Of a DNA stretch of 64,000 nucleotides, positions 1 through 8,435 are shown one piece after another; within the stretch, counting starts at the first letter, position 1, and each line of letters starts with the position of its first letter. The translations under genes were made by a program, and so were the position numbers. The notes below the pieces were generated by a model. The model did not search any database. It worked only from the letters and a program-made list of their open reading frames with translations, and was not told the DNA's origin. The stretch lies in assembly GCF_027214025.1 (NCBI RefSeq), contig NZ_JAPWHB010000006.1:434001-498000 (forward strand). Reading direction: 5' to 3'. This DNA comes from Parahoeflea alexandrii. Its GTDB lineage: Bacteria; Pseudomonadota; Alphaproteobacteria; Rhizobiales; Rhizobiaceae.

Positions 1-2
1 TG

Positions 3-338
3 ACCGAGTTTCGCGAGGCTTTGCGGCGCATCAAGCAGGCCAGCGGCCTGTACCAACGCGATCCGACCGGCGTCCAGTTCATCTCAAAGGCGCTGTTCCG
101 CGCCACCGTCCGGCTTCCGGCCAATATTCCGGTCGGCCAGCACAAGGTCCGTGCGGTTCTTTACAAGAACAACCAGTTCGTCATGGAAAAGGTGATCCCG
201 CTTCGGGTGGTCAAGACCGGCCTGGAGCAGTTCATCTACAACTTCGCCCATGTCTATTCGCTCGCCTACGGTGTTATTGCGGTGCTTCTTGCCACCCTGA
301 CCGGATGGCTGGGCAGCGTCATCTTCCGCAAGGATTGA
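3..338 (+). CDS. TIGR02186 family membrane protein, C-terminal part
   Basis: The reading frame is open from the first bases of the window, so the true start lies upstream and only about 111 residues are present. The visible part is a beta-rich domain (region FREALRRIKQASGLY onward) followed by one C-terminal transmembrane helix (about YGVIAVLLATLTGWLGSVIF) and a short cytoplasmic RKD tail. This layout matches the C-terminus of the TIGR02186 family of alphaproteobacterial proteins, often encoded beside a TauE/SafE-type sulfite exporter; that neighbour would be outside the window. The function of the family is unknown. The family call rests on recall of the C-terminal pattern only. Confidence 0.75.
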   Translation, partial: TEFREALRRIKQASGLYQRDPTGVQFISKALFRATVRLPANIPVGQHKVRAVLYKNNQFVMEKVIPLRVVKTGLEQFIYNFAHVYSLAYGVIAVLLATLTGWLGSVIFRKD

Positions 339-401
339 CCGTCGGATGGACCGGATAGGCGATGCATCCGAATCGCCACGGTGCGAGGCGCGTGTTTTAA
401 G

Positions 402-1289
402 TTATCTGCGAAAAAGACTGCGAAGCCGCTCGACAATGCCTGCCGACGCGGCTGGAGGAGTAGGTTGTGGCTCTGCATGAGCTGTAGGGGGGGGCGGAAA
501 GACTTTCCGCGGTCTGATATGCTCGCTCGCAAGTTCAAAGACCTTCACGACGTCTGTTGATATTTCCTTGTCGCCATAGCGGCCGTGAAACGTCTTGATT
601 TCGGGGCGGGCCTGCAATGATTTACTGAACTCCAACGCGTGTGAAGCGTCGCCTTTGTAGCCAACCACCAGAAGGTGCGGCGTAGAGCGCCGGAATGTGT
701 AGACCTCAAGCAGTTGGACACCGGCGCTTTGGAATTGTTTTTCAATTTCGTCGATGTAATGCGGGTTGGTGTCGACGCACACTCCTCCTCTATAGTGCTG
801 AAAGATTACCAACCCTCCGTCTCGAATTTTGGCCAGAGCATCGTTTAACGTTTCGGAGTATGGTAATTCGTCATCTGGCCATGTGACGTAGTGTGCAGCC
901 TGATCTTCGGTTTGTTGGGCTACAAAATCAGCCTGGATTGTCTCCCGCCTGATTTCATCCGGATGGAAGCTGGAAACATAGAGCAGATCGTATCGCCCGT
1001 CAGGGATATCAACCAATGCTGCCCCAGCATCACCATGATAAAACGTCAATCCGCTCCCTTGGCAGACCGCCGGAGTGAATGACAGGTTGATGTCGTTCAA
1101 GGTGAGGGTGCAGTCGCTATTATAAAACCAAGACTCTTCGAAAGCTTCGCCTGCGCCCAGCGAAAGCACGTTCTTGCCACTCAGATCATACCGATGAACT
1201 AGGCCAAGCATGGCGTCCTTGCAGAGATCGCGATTGACTGTACGGAGGTTAGAGAAGAACAGGTCCGGTGAGAGCTCAAGTTTCTGCAT
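402..1289 (-). CDS. Orphan SAM-methyltransferase-like protein
   Basis: This is a 295-residue protein. A glycine-rich segment VLSLGAGEAFEE (residues about 40-51) resembles motif I of class I SAM-dependent methyltransferases, followed by an acidic TLNDIN segment and YDLLYVSSFHPDEI, which fit later strands of the Rossmann fold. The C-terminus is a low-complexity proline-rich linker (about residues 262-285) ending in a basic tail, ERLRSLFRR. It stands alone, convergent with the TIGR02186 gene, and has more AT-rich codon use than its neighbours, as does the DNA upstream of its start. That suggests horizontal acquisition. The substrate is unknown; the methyltransferase call is tentative because only the nucleotide-binding pattern is visible. 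Confidence 0.7.
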   Translation of the reverse strand: MQKLELSPDLFFSNLRTVNRDLCKDAMLGLVHRYDLSGKNVLSLGAGEAFEESWFYNSDCTLTLNDINLSFTPAVCQGSGLTFYHGDAGAALVDIPDGRYDLLYVSSFHPDEIRRETIQADFVAQQTEDQAAHYVTWPDDELPYSETLNDALAKIRDGGLVIFQHYRGGVCVDTNPHYIDEIEKQFQSAGVQLLEVYTFRRSTPHLLVVGYKGDASHALEFSKSLQARPEIKTFHGRYGDKEISTDVVKVFELASEHIRPRKVFPPPPTAHAEPQPTPPAASAGIVERLRSLFRR

Positions 1290-1874
1290 GAAAGATCCCG
1301 CATTACTAAAAAATTTGGTGGACGATACGCTTCATCGGGCCGCTGCTCTAGCAGTACAAAATATCGCAGACAACCCCCTCCACAAGAGTACACATTTGTG
1401 CTCACCCCAAGCGACCTTCCTAAAGCGCTGGAGCCGACAGGGCAAGCTGTTCTATGTTGATGCGCTCTGATACTGGAATAAAGACGCCAGCACCAAGAGA
1501 GATCACAATCTTTCCTGAGCCTTCACACCGCTCGACTAGAACAAGCATATCATTTTTTCAATCTTGCTATTCGATTTGCCAAAATCTAAGAAAAAACAGT
1601 GAAAAGGTTGAGTATTTGCATGGATTCTCCTGCATGGAGCATCAATTTATATTGCAAGAATTTGAGTTTGAAGATCGGTTCGTCGTCACCAAATAATACA
1701 GTAAGCGTATTTACTCGTTTTTTACAAGCGCCACCGGAAAAGGAATTCTGGCTGTAAATGCTGCCGGACCGGTAAGCGATGGTGTGGCGTGTGCGGTTGA
1801 TTACCTAGGTGCTAATGGCCTGAATTGCCATCTCGTCAATCTTATGGTGTTCCGGGGCGCGCGCAATACACGGC
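1290..1874. other. AT-rich intergenic stretch
   Basis: This 585-base gap lies between the orphan methyltransferase-like gene and pdeM. It is clearly richer in A and T than the surrounding DNA, especially about 1540-1730. Short open frames occur (for example 1454-1696 on the plus strand) but none has a convincing ribosome binding site or recognisable protein pattern. I see no RNA gene. It may be degraded accessory DNA brought in with the 402-1289 gene. Confidence 0.5.
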
Positions 1875-2603
1875 TCAGCCGTTCATCCGGTTGAAGGCGA
1901 CGGAATAGAGCCGGTCCTTGCCGATCAGGTGGGCCACCAGTTGCTTTCGGTCGAACAGTCCGCGCATCGCCGGGTGCCGCAATTCGAGCCCGCCGGTGGT
2001 CGAACCGAAAGCCGGCATCAGCAGTCGCTTCCCGTCGCTGGCAAAACACGGACGGCGCACGCCCTTGCCACGCCGGACCACGCGGGCCGCCGGATGCAGG
2101 TGGCCTGCAATTTCCCCGTCCGCCGCGCCGGATTTCGGCTCGTGCCGGAACACAAGCGTGTCCACATGCAGTTCGCTGCAGAAGCTGCCCTCCAGCCCCT
2201 CGGGCCTGTCCGGATCGTGATTGCCTTCGATCCAGATCCAGTCACGGCCCCGCTGCAGGCCCCGCAACTGCTCGCGGTAACCCTCCGGCAGATGTGCCGA
2301 GCCGCTCCGGTCATGGAAGCTGTCGCCCAGACTGATCACCAGCCGCGGCGCATAGCCGGCGATCGCCGCACCAAGCCGCGCCAGGGTCGCGGCGGTATCG
2401 TAGGGGGGCAGCAGCATACCGCGGCGGGCGAAAGCCGCGCCTTTTTCCAGGTGCAGGTCGGAGACCACGAGCGTGGCGCTGTCGGGCAGCCAGAGCACGC
2501 CGGAGCGGTCGCAAACCACGGCTGTTCCGTTGACATTGAGCTCGACCGTCATCGGCCCCGTGGCCGGAATGTCTGTTCTGAGCGCCGCTGCCCTGCCGTG
2601 CAT
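1875..2603 (-). CDS. pdeM: Ligase-associated DNA damage response endonuclease PdeM
   Basis: This is a calcineurin-like metallophosphoesterase of the family found with Lhr helicase and ATP-dependent ligase in bacterial DNA repair modules. The metal-binding motifs are all present in order: VVSDLHLEKG, SLGDSFHD, EGNHD, and AGHLHPA near the C-terminus. The gene directly follows the helicase gene on the same strand, and the two are presumably co-transcribed. The frame can start at TTG 2618 (overlapping the helicase stop), ATG 2603 or ATG 2552. I chose ATG 2603 (242 aa), but 2552 is also plausible. It is known in this family as a structure-specific nuclease or phosphodiesterase; its role here is inferred from motifs and partners. 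Confidence 0.88.
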   Translation of the reverse strand: MHGRAAALRTDIPATGPMTVELNVNGTAVVCDRSGVLWLPDSATLVVSDLHLEKGAAFARRGMLLPPYDTAATLARLGAAIAGYAPRLVISLGDSFHDRSGSAHLPEGYREQLRGLQRGRDWIWIEGNHDPDRPEGLEGSFCSELHVDTLVFRHEPKSGAADGEIAGHLHPAARVVRRGKGVRRPCFASDGKRLLMPAFGSTTGGLELRHPAMRGLFDRKQLVAHLIGKDRLYSVAFNRMNG

Positions 2604-2614
2604 GCCTGTTCCGT

Positions 2615-5146
2615 TCAAGTCTGGCTCTGTGCCTCGGCAAGCAGGTCGTCCGCCGCCTCGGCCAATATGCTTTCATGGGCCTCGCCGGAAACCGGTTCGC
2701 GGCCGATTTCCAGCATGATCGGCACCGCCAGCGGCGAGATGTGCTCGAGCGGCCGGTGCCTGATGTGGCCCTTGATTCGCTTGAGCATAGCGCCGAGCCG
2801 CTGAATGTCCAAAAGCCCCTGTGCCGCATCGGCGCGGGTCGCGCGCAGCAGGATATGGTCGGGCTCGTGGCTCCTGAGCACGTCATAGATCAGGTCGGCG
2901 GAGACCGTGACCTGGCGGCCGGATTTTTCCTTGCCGGGATGCCGCCGCTCGATCAGCCCGGAGATCACGGCACAGGCCCGGAAGGTTCGCTTGAGCATCC
3001 AGGATTCGTTCAGCCAGGCATCGAGATCGTCGCCCAGCATGTCCTCGTCGAACAGATCGGCGAGACCGAGCCTGCCGTCCGAGATCATCGCGCCCATGTC
3101 CTCGAGGCCCCAGACGGCTAGCGAATAATCGGTGGCGACAAAGCCGAGCGGCTGGGCGCCAAGCCGTTCGAGCCGCCGTGTCAGCAACATGCCCAGTGTC
3201 TGGTGGGCGATCCGTCCCTCGAAGGGATAGAGCACCATGAAGAAGCGTTCCGCCCGCGGAAACGTTTCGATCAGCAGGCTGTCGCGCGCCGGAAGCTGCG
3301 AGACCTGCTGTTGCATCCTGAGCCAGTCCGAGACCTGGCCGGGCAGCGATCCCCAGGTCGACGGATCGGCGATCATCGCCCGGACGCTGTCGGCAAGATA
3401 GGTCGAGAGCGGAAACTTGCCGCCGGCATAGGCAGGCACCTTCGGGTCCTGGTCCCAGGCCTTGGAGACCAGGCATTCGTTCTCGCGAATGCCCTCGAAC
3501 CTGAGGATCTTGCCCGAGAACAGGAAGGTGTCGCCAGGCGCCAGCGTCTCCAGGAAATACTCCTCGACCTTGCCCAGCGGCGGCCCGCCGCGGCCCGACA
3601 GTGTGCCGTTCTTGCGGCTGGTCATCCGCACGTTGAGCATCGGCGCCTCGATGATGGTGCCGATATTGAGCCGGTATTGCTGCGCCACCTGCGGATTGGA
3701 GATCCGCCACAACCCGTCCGCGCGCTTGCGGATTCGCGCGTAACGTTCGTAGCTCTTCAGCGCATAGCCGCCGGTGGCGACGAATTCGATCACCTTGTCG
3801 AAGGTTTCCCGATCGAGGTACGCATAGGGGGAGGCGCTGGACACCTCCGCATAGAGCTCATCCGCGTCAAACGGGCCTGCCGCCGCCATGCCGAGCACAT
3901 GCTGGGCCAGAACGTCGAGCCCGCCATCGCCGCCGGGCGGCGTGTCCTGCGCGCCGACATAATTGGCGTCGATCGCCGCCTGGCACTCGAGCACCTCGAA
4001 GCGGTTGGCCGGCGTCAGGATCGCCCGGCTCGGCTCGTCCATGCGGTGATTGGCCCGCCCGATCCGTTGCGCCAGCCTGCTCGCGCCCTTGGGCGCCCCG
4101 ACATGCACCACCAGGTCGACGTCGCCCCAGTCGATCCCCAGGTCCAGGGTCGAGGTGGCGACAACGGCTCTGAGCTCGTTACGCCCCATCGCCGCCTCCA
4201 CCCGCCGCCGCTGCGCCGCATCCAGCGAGCCGTGATGCAGGGCGATCGGCAGACTGTCATCATTGATCCGCCACAACTCCTGGAACAGCAGTTCCGCCTG
4301 GCTGCGGGTATTGACGAAGATCAGCGTGGTGCGGTGGTCCTTGATGGTCTGATAAACGTCGGGGATGGCGTAGCGCGCCGAATGGCCGGACCAGGGAATC
4401 CGCTCCTCGCTCTCGAGAATTGTGATGATCGGGCTGGCGCCGCCGGCTACCGTGATCCGTCCCGCGAGTTCATCCGACAGTCGCGATTGCGGCACCAGCC
4501 AGCGCTGTAATTCCTCCGGATCCGCCACCGTCGCCGACAGGCCGATGGTGCGCAGGCCCGGCGCCAGTTTTCGCAGCCGGGCGAGAGCCAGCGAGAGCAA
4601 ATGTCCGCGCTTGGAGGCGATCAGCGAGTGCAACTCGTCGAAGATCACATAGCGCAGGCCGGAAAACAGCCTCTCGGCATGGGCATTGGCAATGAGCAGC
4701 GACACCTGCTCGGGCGTGGTCAGCAGGATATCCGGTGGATCGGTACGCTGCCGGGCGCGCTTGGATTGCGGCGTATCCCCGGTCCGGGTCTCGATCCGAA
4801 CCGGCAGGCCCATTTCCTCGACCGGGCGCGCCAGGTTGCGCTCGATATCCACGGCCAGCGCCTTGAGCGGCGAAATGTAGAGTGTGTGCAGCGATCTGAA
4901 GCCGGCGGAGCCCGGTTTGGGTTTGCCGCGGGCAGCAAGCTCGGTCAGGCTCGGAAGAAACCCGGCCAGCGTCTTGCCCGCGCCGGTGGGCGCGATCAGC
5001 AGCATCGACCTGCCGGCGGCGGTTTCGCGCAGCAGCTCGAGTTGATGCGCGCGCGGCTGCCAGCCCCGGCTTGAAAACCAGCTGGCAAAGGGCTCGGGCA
5101 GTTGCAAGCCTTGGGTCCCGGGGTCGGAGTGCTCGGTGTGATTCAC
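2615..5146 (-). CDS. Ligase-associated DNA damage response DEXH-box helicase (Lhr-like)
   Basis: This 843-residue superfamily 2 helicase is of the Lhr type. Walker A is APTGAGKT at about residues 52-59, the Walker B/DExH box is VIFDELHSL, and later motifs include GLSATVADPEEL, FVNTRSQAELLFQELW and QRIGRANHRMDEPS. The C-terminal half carries the Lhr winged-helix and core region. Length fits the short 'ligase-associated' Lhr class rather than the roughly 1500-residue full Lhr. The start is GTG at 5146; no better ATG is nearby. It heads a two-gene minus-strand unit with pdeM, divergent from the Rrf2 regulator. It is expected to be an ATP-dependent 3'-5' translocase acting on repair intermediates together with the ligase and nucleases encoded 2-5 kb away. 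Confidence 0.93.
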   Translation of the reverse strand: MNHTEHSDPGTQGLQLPEPFASWFSSRGWQPRAHQLELLRETAAGRSMLLIAPTGAGKTLAGFLPSLTELAARGKPKPGSAGFRSLHTLYISPLKALAVDIERNLARPVEEMGLPVRIETRTGDTPQSKRARQRTDPPDILLTTPEQVSLLIANAHAERLFSGLRYVIFDELHSLIASKRGHLLSLALARLRKLAPGLRTIGLSATVADPEELQRWLVPQSRLSDELAGRITVAGGASPIITILESEERIPWSGHSARYAIPDVYQTIKDHRTTLIFVNTRSQAELLFQELWRINDDSLPIALHHGSLDAAQRRRVEAAMGRNELRAVVATSTLDLGIDWGDVDLVVHVGAPKGASRLAQRIGRANHRMDEPSRAILTPANRFEVLECQAAIDANYVGAQDTPPGGDGGLDVLAQHVLGMAAAGPFDADELYAEVSSASPYAYLDRETFDKVIEFVATGGYALKSYERYARIRKRADGLWRISNPQVAQQYRLNIGTIIEAPMLNVRMTSRKNGTLSGRGGPPLGKVEEYFLETLAPGDTFLFSGKILRFEGIRENECLVSKAWDQDPKVPAYAGGKFPLSTYLADSVRAMIADPSTWGSLPGQVSDWLRMQQQVSQLPARDSLLIETFPRAERFFMVLYPFEGRIAHQTLGMLLTRRLERLGAQPLGFVATDYSLAVWGLEDMGAMISDGRLGLADLFDEDMLGDDLDAWLNESWMLKRTFRACAVISGLIERRHPGKEKSGRQVTVSADLIYDVLRSHEPDHILLRATRADAAQGLLDIQRLGAMLKRIKGHIRHRPLEHISPLAVPIMLEIGREPVSGEAHESILAEAADDLLAEAQSQT

Positions 5147-5206
5147 GCCTTGATCCTATGCAAAGCGGCTCGAAAGGAGAAGCGGGATTGACGCATCGGA
5201 GAATCA

Positions 5207-5223
5207 TGGATAAATTCTATCCA
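5207..5223. promoter_or_regulatory. Perfect inverted repeat, candidate Rrf2 operator
   Basis: TGGATA-AATTC-TATCCA is a perfect 6+6 inverted repeat with a 5-base AT-rich spacer. It lies 17 bases before the ATG of the Rrf2-family gene at 5241 and 60 bases before the divergent helicase gene. Its position would overlap the promoter or leader of the regulator gene. Rrf2 proteins commonly bind such dyads and autoregulate, so this is the best candidate operator; the assignment is inference. Confidence 0.6.
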
Positions 5224-5240
5224 CGAATTGGAGGTGAGCA

Positions 5241-5741
5241 ATGAAACTCAGCGACGGGGTAGAGCAGGCGATACACAGTGTGACCATGCTTGCCGGTCTC
5301 GAAACGGGAGCGGTGTTGTCGGCGTCGAGCCTGGCCGAATTCCATGGCGTCTCCACCAGCTATCTTCTCAAGCATCTCCAGGCGCTGTCGGCGGCAGGTA
5401 TCCTTGCAACCGTGCCAGGCCCGAAGGGCGGATACCGCCTCGGCCGCCAGCCCGGCGCCATCACGCTTCTCGACATCGTGCTTGCGGTGGAAGGCCCGGC
5501 GCCGGCATTCCGTTGCAACGAGATCCGGCAGCGCGGGCCCAATCCGTTGCCTGCCCGCTATTTCAAGGCCCCCTGCGGCATCAACGCGGCCATGCTCAAG
5601 GCCGAGAAAGCCTATCGCGCCGAACTGGCGCGGGTAACGGTCGCCGCTCTGAAAGCGGACCTCGTCGAAACCGACGATGGCGGCATCATTGCAAGGGGCT
5701 GCGCCTTTCTGGAACACCATCAACGCAAACCGGCTCGCTGA
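5241..5741 (+). CDS. Rrf2 family transcriptional regulator
   Basis: This 166-residue protein has the Rrf2 winged helix-turn-helix: VEQAIHSVTMLAGL, then the recognition region FHGVSTSYLLKHLQALSAAGIL, and the wing GPKGGYRLGR at about residues 60-70. A strong GGAGG site precedes the ATG. The C-terminal part has cysteines at FRCNE and APCGI, about 20 residues apart, plus RGCAF near the end. It therefore lacks the compact three-cysteine cluster of IscR-type Fe-S sensors. It may sense redox or another ligand. It is followed after 28 bases by an AhpD-like gene, its likely target, and an inverted repeat sits just upstream. Confidence 0.9.
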   Translation: MKLSDGVEQAIHSVTMLAGLETGAVLSASSLAEFHGVSTSYLLKHLQALSAAGILATVPGPKGGYRLGRQPGAITLLDIVLAVEGPAPAFRCNEIRQRGPNPLPARYFKAPCGINAAMLKAEKAYRAELARVTVAALKADLVETDDGGIIARGCAFLEHHQRKPAR

Positions 5742-5769
5742 GACCAGCCGACATCAAAGGAGACTTGCG

Positions 5770-6231
5770 ATGCACACCCGACTTGATTTCTACAAAGTCG
5801 CCCCCGATGCGGCCCAGGCCGTCATGCAGCTGGAGAACTACGTCCAGTCCTCGGGACTCGAACGCCGCCACATCCATCTCATCAAGCTGCGCGCGTCGCA
5901 GATCAACGGCTGCGCCTACTGCGTCGACATGCACGTCAAGGAATCGCGTCATGACGGCCTGAGCGAGCAGTGGATCAATCTGATGAGCGTCTGGCGCGAA
6001 GCGGGTGTCTATGACGCCAGGGAACGCGCGTTGCTGGGATGGGTGGACGCGGTCACGAATATATCGCTGACCGGAATACCGGACGCCGAATTCAAGGCGC
6101 TCAAGGCGCACTTTACCGACGAGGAGATCGTCCGGATCACCGTTGCCATCGGAACCATCAACACCTGGAACAGGCTGGCTGTCGGCTTCCGCACGCAGCA
6201 TCCAATCGACCAGCCTGCCGCCGCAGCCTGA
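5770..6231 (+). CDS. Carboxymuconolactone decarboxylase / AhpD-like peroxidase-associated protein
   Basis: This 153-residue protein of the AhpD/CMD fold has the CxxC redox motif in INGCAYCVDMHVKESRH (about residues 44-60), including the downstream histidine of the AhpD active site. The family includes alkylhydroperoxidases that use the two cysteines. The frame extends upstream to 5677 but that part overlaps the Rrf2 gene. ATG 5770 has an AAAGGAGA site 5-8 bases upstream and begins with the conserved MHTRLDFYKVAPDA start of this subfamily. Pairing with an Rrf2 regulator suggests induction by oxidative or nitrosative stress. Confidence 0.9.
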   Translation: MHTRLDFYKVAPDAAQAVMQLENYVQSSGLERRHIHLIKLRASQINGCAYCVDMHVKESRHDGLSEQWINLMSVWREAGVYDARERALLGWVDAVTNISLTGIPDAEFKALKAHFTDEEIVRITVAIGTINTWNRLAVGFRTQHPIDQPAAAA

Positions 6232-6244
6232 GGAGTTGAAGCGT

Positions 6245-6281
6245 CGACGGGGCGGAGCGGATTGCCGCGTTCGCCCCGTCG
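6245..6281. terminator. GC-rich hairpin between convergent genes
   Basis: CGACGGGGCG and CGCCCCGTCG form a perfect 10-bp stem with a 17-base loop, located just after the AhpD-like gene and before the end of the convergent methyltransferase gene. There is no clear T-run on either side, so it may act as a bidirectional or transcript-stabilising hairpin. Confidence 0.5.
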
Positions 6282-6319
6282 GCTGTAGCCTGGCTGGCGA
6301 AACCTTGACGCCGACTGAG

Positions 6320-7318
6320 TCAGTTTAGGGCCGCAACGATCGGGTCCGTCACCGAAGCCGAGGCAACCCTCTCTGCCGTCATTGCCTCCGGCCGCTTGCG
6401 CGCGACAACCAGCAGGCCGGATATCAGGTCGGCGCCATCCCGGCGGATCGGTTCGCGGGACAGGCTGATTACCTGAAGACCGTGGTTTTCCAGTTGTCGC
6501 CGCAGATAGGCCTCGCCGTGGCAATAGCGCAGCGACGGCTGAAGCAGCCAGTCGCAGCCTTCGGGTCCGGCTTCGAGCGACAGCGCGATCAGCCCACCGC
6601 CGGTGGCAAGGCCGGAGGCAACCGCCATCACCGGGTCCAGATCGCCGAAATAGGCCAGCACATCGGCGGCAACCACCAGGTCCGCCTGTTCCGCACCCGG
6701 CAGCCGGGCGTTGGTGATCCCGTGCAGGATGTCGGCCTGGCCGAGCCGGTCATACACGCCCTTTTCGCCCGCCTTCGCCAGCATGCCCTGTGACAGGTCA
6801 TAGCCTTCCAGCCAGGAGGTCATGCGGCGGATCCGTTCGCCGAAAAGCCCGGTGCCGCATCCCAAGTCGATAACCCGCGCAAACTGCTTGTCCTCGCCAG
6901 CGACGTCGCAGAGCATCGCCGCCAGCCGCTCGGGCACCCGATAGCCGAGGTCTTCCACGAGCGCCGTGTCGAAGCGGTCGGAATAGCCGTCGAACAGCGC
7001 TTCGACATACTCGGTGGGCGGTGTCGGTGGCATCTCCGCCTGGCCGGTCAGCGACAGTTTCAGGCTCGCGCCGAAAATATCGGTCGGCGAAAGGGTCAAC
7101 ACCTGGCGCCAGGCGTCGGCCGCTCCGGTCAGATCCCCGGCCTTCTCGCGGTAACCCGCAAGCTGGTGCCAGCCCGCGGCCCAGTGCGGCGCCAGTTCAA
7201 GCGCCTGTACCTGCAACTCCACGGCTGCGCTCATGTCTCCGCCCTCGGCGTACTGACGAGCATAGTGGGCACGGCGATCGGCAGTCAGATCGCCCGAGGA
7301 AAGCTGGTGGGATGTCAT
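6320..7318 (-). CDS. TPR-like plus class I SAM methyltransferase
   Basis: This is a 332-residue protein. Residues about 10-85 form TPR-like helical repeats (AVELQVQALELAPHWAAGW and AADAWRQVLTLSPTD), followed by a class I methyltransferase domain with motif I VIDLGCGTGLFGERI (about residues 148-162) and an acidic loop DLSQGMLAKA. This arrangement is common among alphaproteobacterial 'methyltransferase domain' proteins with small-molecule or biosynthetic intermediate substrates, but the substrate is not known. It lies between the two halves of the ligase-associated repair module, divergent from the exonuclease gene with about 97 bases between starts. Confidence 0.85.
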   Translation of the reverse strand: MTSHQLSSGDLTADRRAHYARQYAEGGDMSAAVELQVQALELAPHWAAGWHQLAGYREKAGDLTGAADAWRQVLTLSPTDIFGASLKLSLTGQAEMPPTPPTEYVEALFDGYSDRFDTALVEDLGYRVPERLAAMLCDVAGEDKQFARVIDLGCGTGLFGERIRRMTSWLEGYDLSQGMLAKAGEKGVYDRLGQADILHGITNARLPGAEQADLVVAADVLAYFGDLDPVMAVASGLATGGGLIALSLEAGPEGCDWLLQPSLRYCHGEAYLRRQLENHGLQVISLSREPIRRDGADLISGLLVVARKRPEAMTAERVASASVTDPIVAALN

Positions 7319-7415
7319 GTATGGACCAAACAGGAGTTGTTTCGCAGCCTATGCTGCCAGGCAATGAAAAACGCAAGCTCTTTCGCAAGGGCTCAAGTCG
7401 CCCTACTTATGCGGG

Positions 7416-8432
7416 ATGTCGATGAAGCCCGAAGACCTGCTCATTCCCCGCCGCGAAGGGCTCTATTGCCCGCCCGGCGATTTCTTCATCGACCCGGTGC
7501 GCGGCGTCGACCGGGCGCTGATCACCCATGGCCATGCCGACCACGCCCGCGCAGGTCACGGCCATGTGCTGGCCACGTCCGAGACGCTCGACATCATGGC
7601 GATCCGCTATGGCGCCGATCATGCAGGCGCCACCCAGGCGGCCGGCCTCGGCGAGACGATCCGCATCAGGGACGTGACGGTGACATTTCATCCCGCCGGC
7701 CATGTGCTGGGATCGGCCCAGATCGCTGTCGAGAGGGATGGAATGCGCATCGTCGCCTCGGGCGACTACAAGCCGAGACCCGATCCCACCTGCGCCACGT
7801 TTGAACCCGTTGCCTGCGATGTCTTCATCACCGAGGCGACCTTCGCCCTGCCGGTATTCCGGCATCCGGGCGCCGCGGACGAGATCCAGCGCCTTTTGCG
7901 ATCCGTCAGCCGCAACCCCGACCGCGCGCATCTGGTCGGCGTCTATTCACTGGGCAAGGCGCAACGCGTCATCCGCCTGATCCGCGACGCCGGCTATCAT
8001 CGGCCGCTCTACATCCACGGCGCCCTGCAGAAACTCTGCGATTATTACGAAAGCCAAGGCATAGCTCTGGGGGATCTGCGGCCGGCCACGGTCGATGCCG
8101 GCGCCAAGGGCGATTTCGCCGGCGCCATCATCCTTGGACCACCCTCGGCTTTCGGCGACAAGTGGGCCCGCCGTTTCCCCGATCCTCTGGTCAGCTTCGC
8201 CTCCGGCTGGATGCAGGTCAGGGCCCGCGCCCGCCAGCGCGGTGTCGAACTGCCGCTGGTGATCTCCGACCATGCGGATTGGGATGAACTCGCCGAGACC
8301 ATCGAGGCCGTATCGCCGGGCGAGGTCTGGGTCACCCATGGCCGCGAGGAAGCGCTGGTGCGCTGGTGCACCATGCACGGCATTGCGGCGAGGCCCCTGC
8401 ATCTGGTCGGCTACGAAGACGAGGGGGATTGA
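7416..8432 (+). CDS. Ligase-associated DNA exonuclease (metallo-beta-lactamase fold)
   Basis: This 338-residue protein has the metallo-beta-lactamase signature HGHADH (within ITHGHADHARAGHGHVLAT) and further metal-binding positions at HPAGHVLGSAQI and SGDYKPRPDPT. The C-terminal beta-CASP-like part includes GVYSLGKAQRVI and LVISDHADWDEL. This is the exonuclease of the ligase-associated module, related to SNM1/Pso2 nucleases. The ligase gene begins only three bases after its stop, so the two are co-transcribed. ATG 7416 is chosen; a second ATG two codons later is possible. Confidence 0.92.
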   Translation: MSMKPEDLLIPRREGLYCPPGDFFIDPVRGVDRALITHGHADHARAGHGHVLATSETLDIMAIRYGADHAGATQAAGLGETIRIRDVTVTFHPAGHVLGSAQIAVERDGMRIVASGDYKPRPDPTCATFEPVACDVFITEATFALPVFRHPGAADEIQRLLRSVSRNPDRAHLVGVYSLGKAQRVIRLIRDAGYHRPLYIHGALQKLCDYYESQGIALGDLRPATVDAGAKGDFAGAIILGPPSAFGDKWARRFPDPLVSFASGWMQVRARARQRGVELPLVISDHADWDELAETIEAVSPGEVWVTHGREEALVRWCTMHGIAARPLHLVGYEDEGD

Positions 8433-8435
8433 GCC

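Noticed and set aside
1454-1696. Possible 80-residue gene in the AT-rich gap
   Set aside because: No ribosome binding site or family pattern, and codon use is not like a coding sequence.
3203-4510. Long plus-strand open frame antisense to the helicase gene
   Set aside because: The helicase motifs on the minus strand explain this region; the other frame is arginine- and histidine-rich and has no known pattern.
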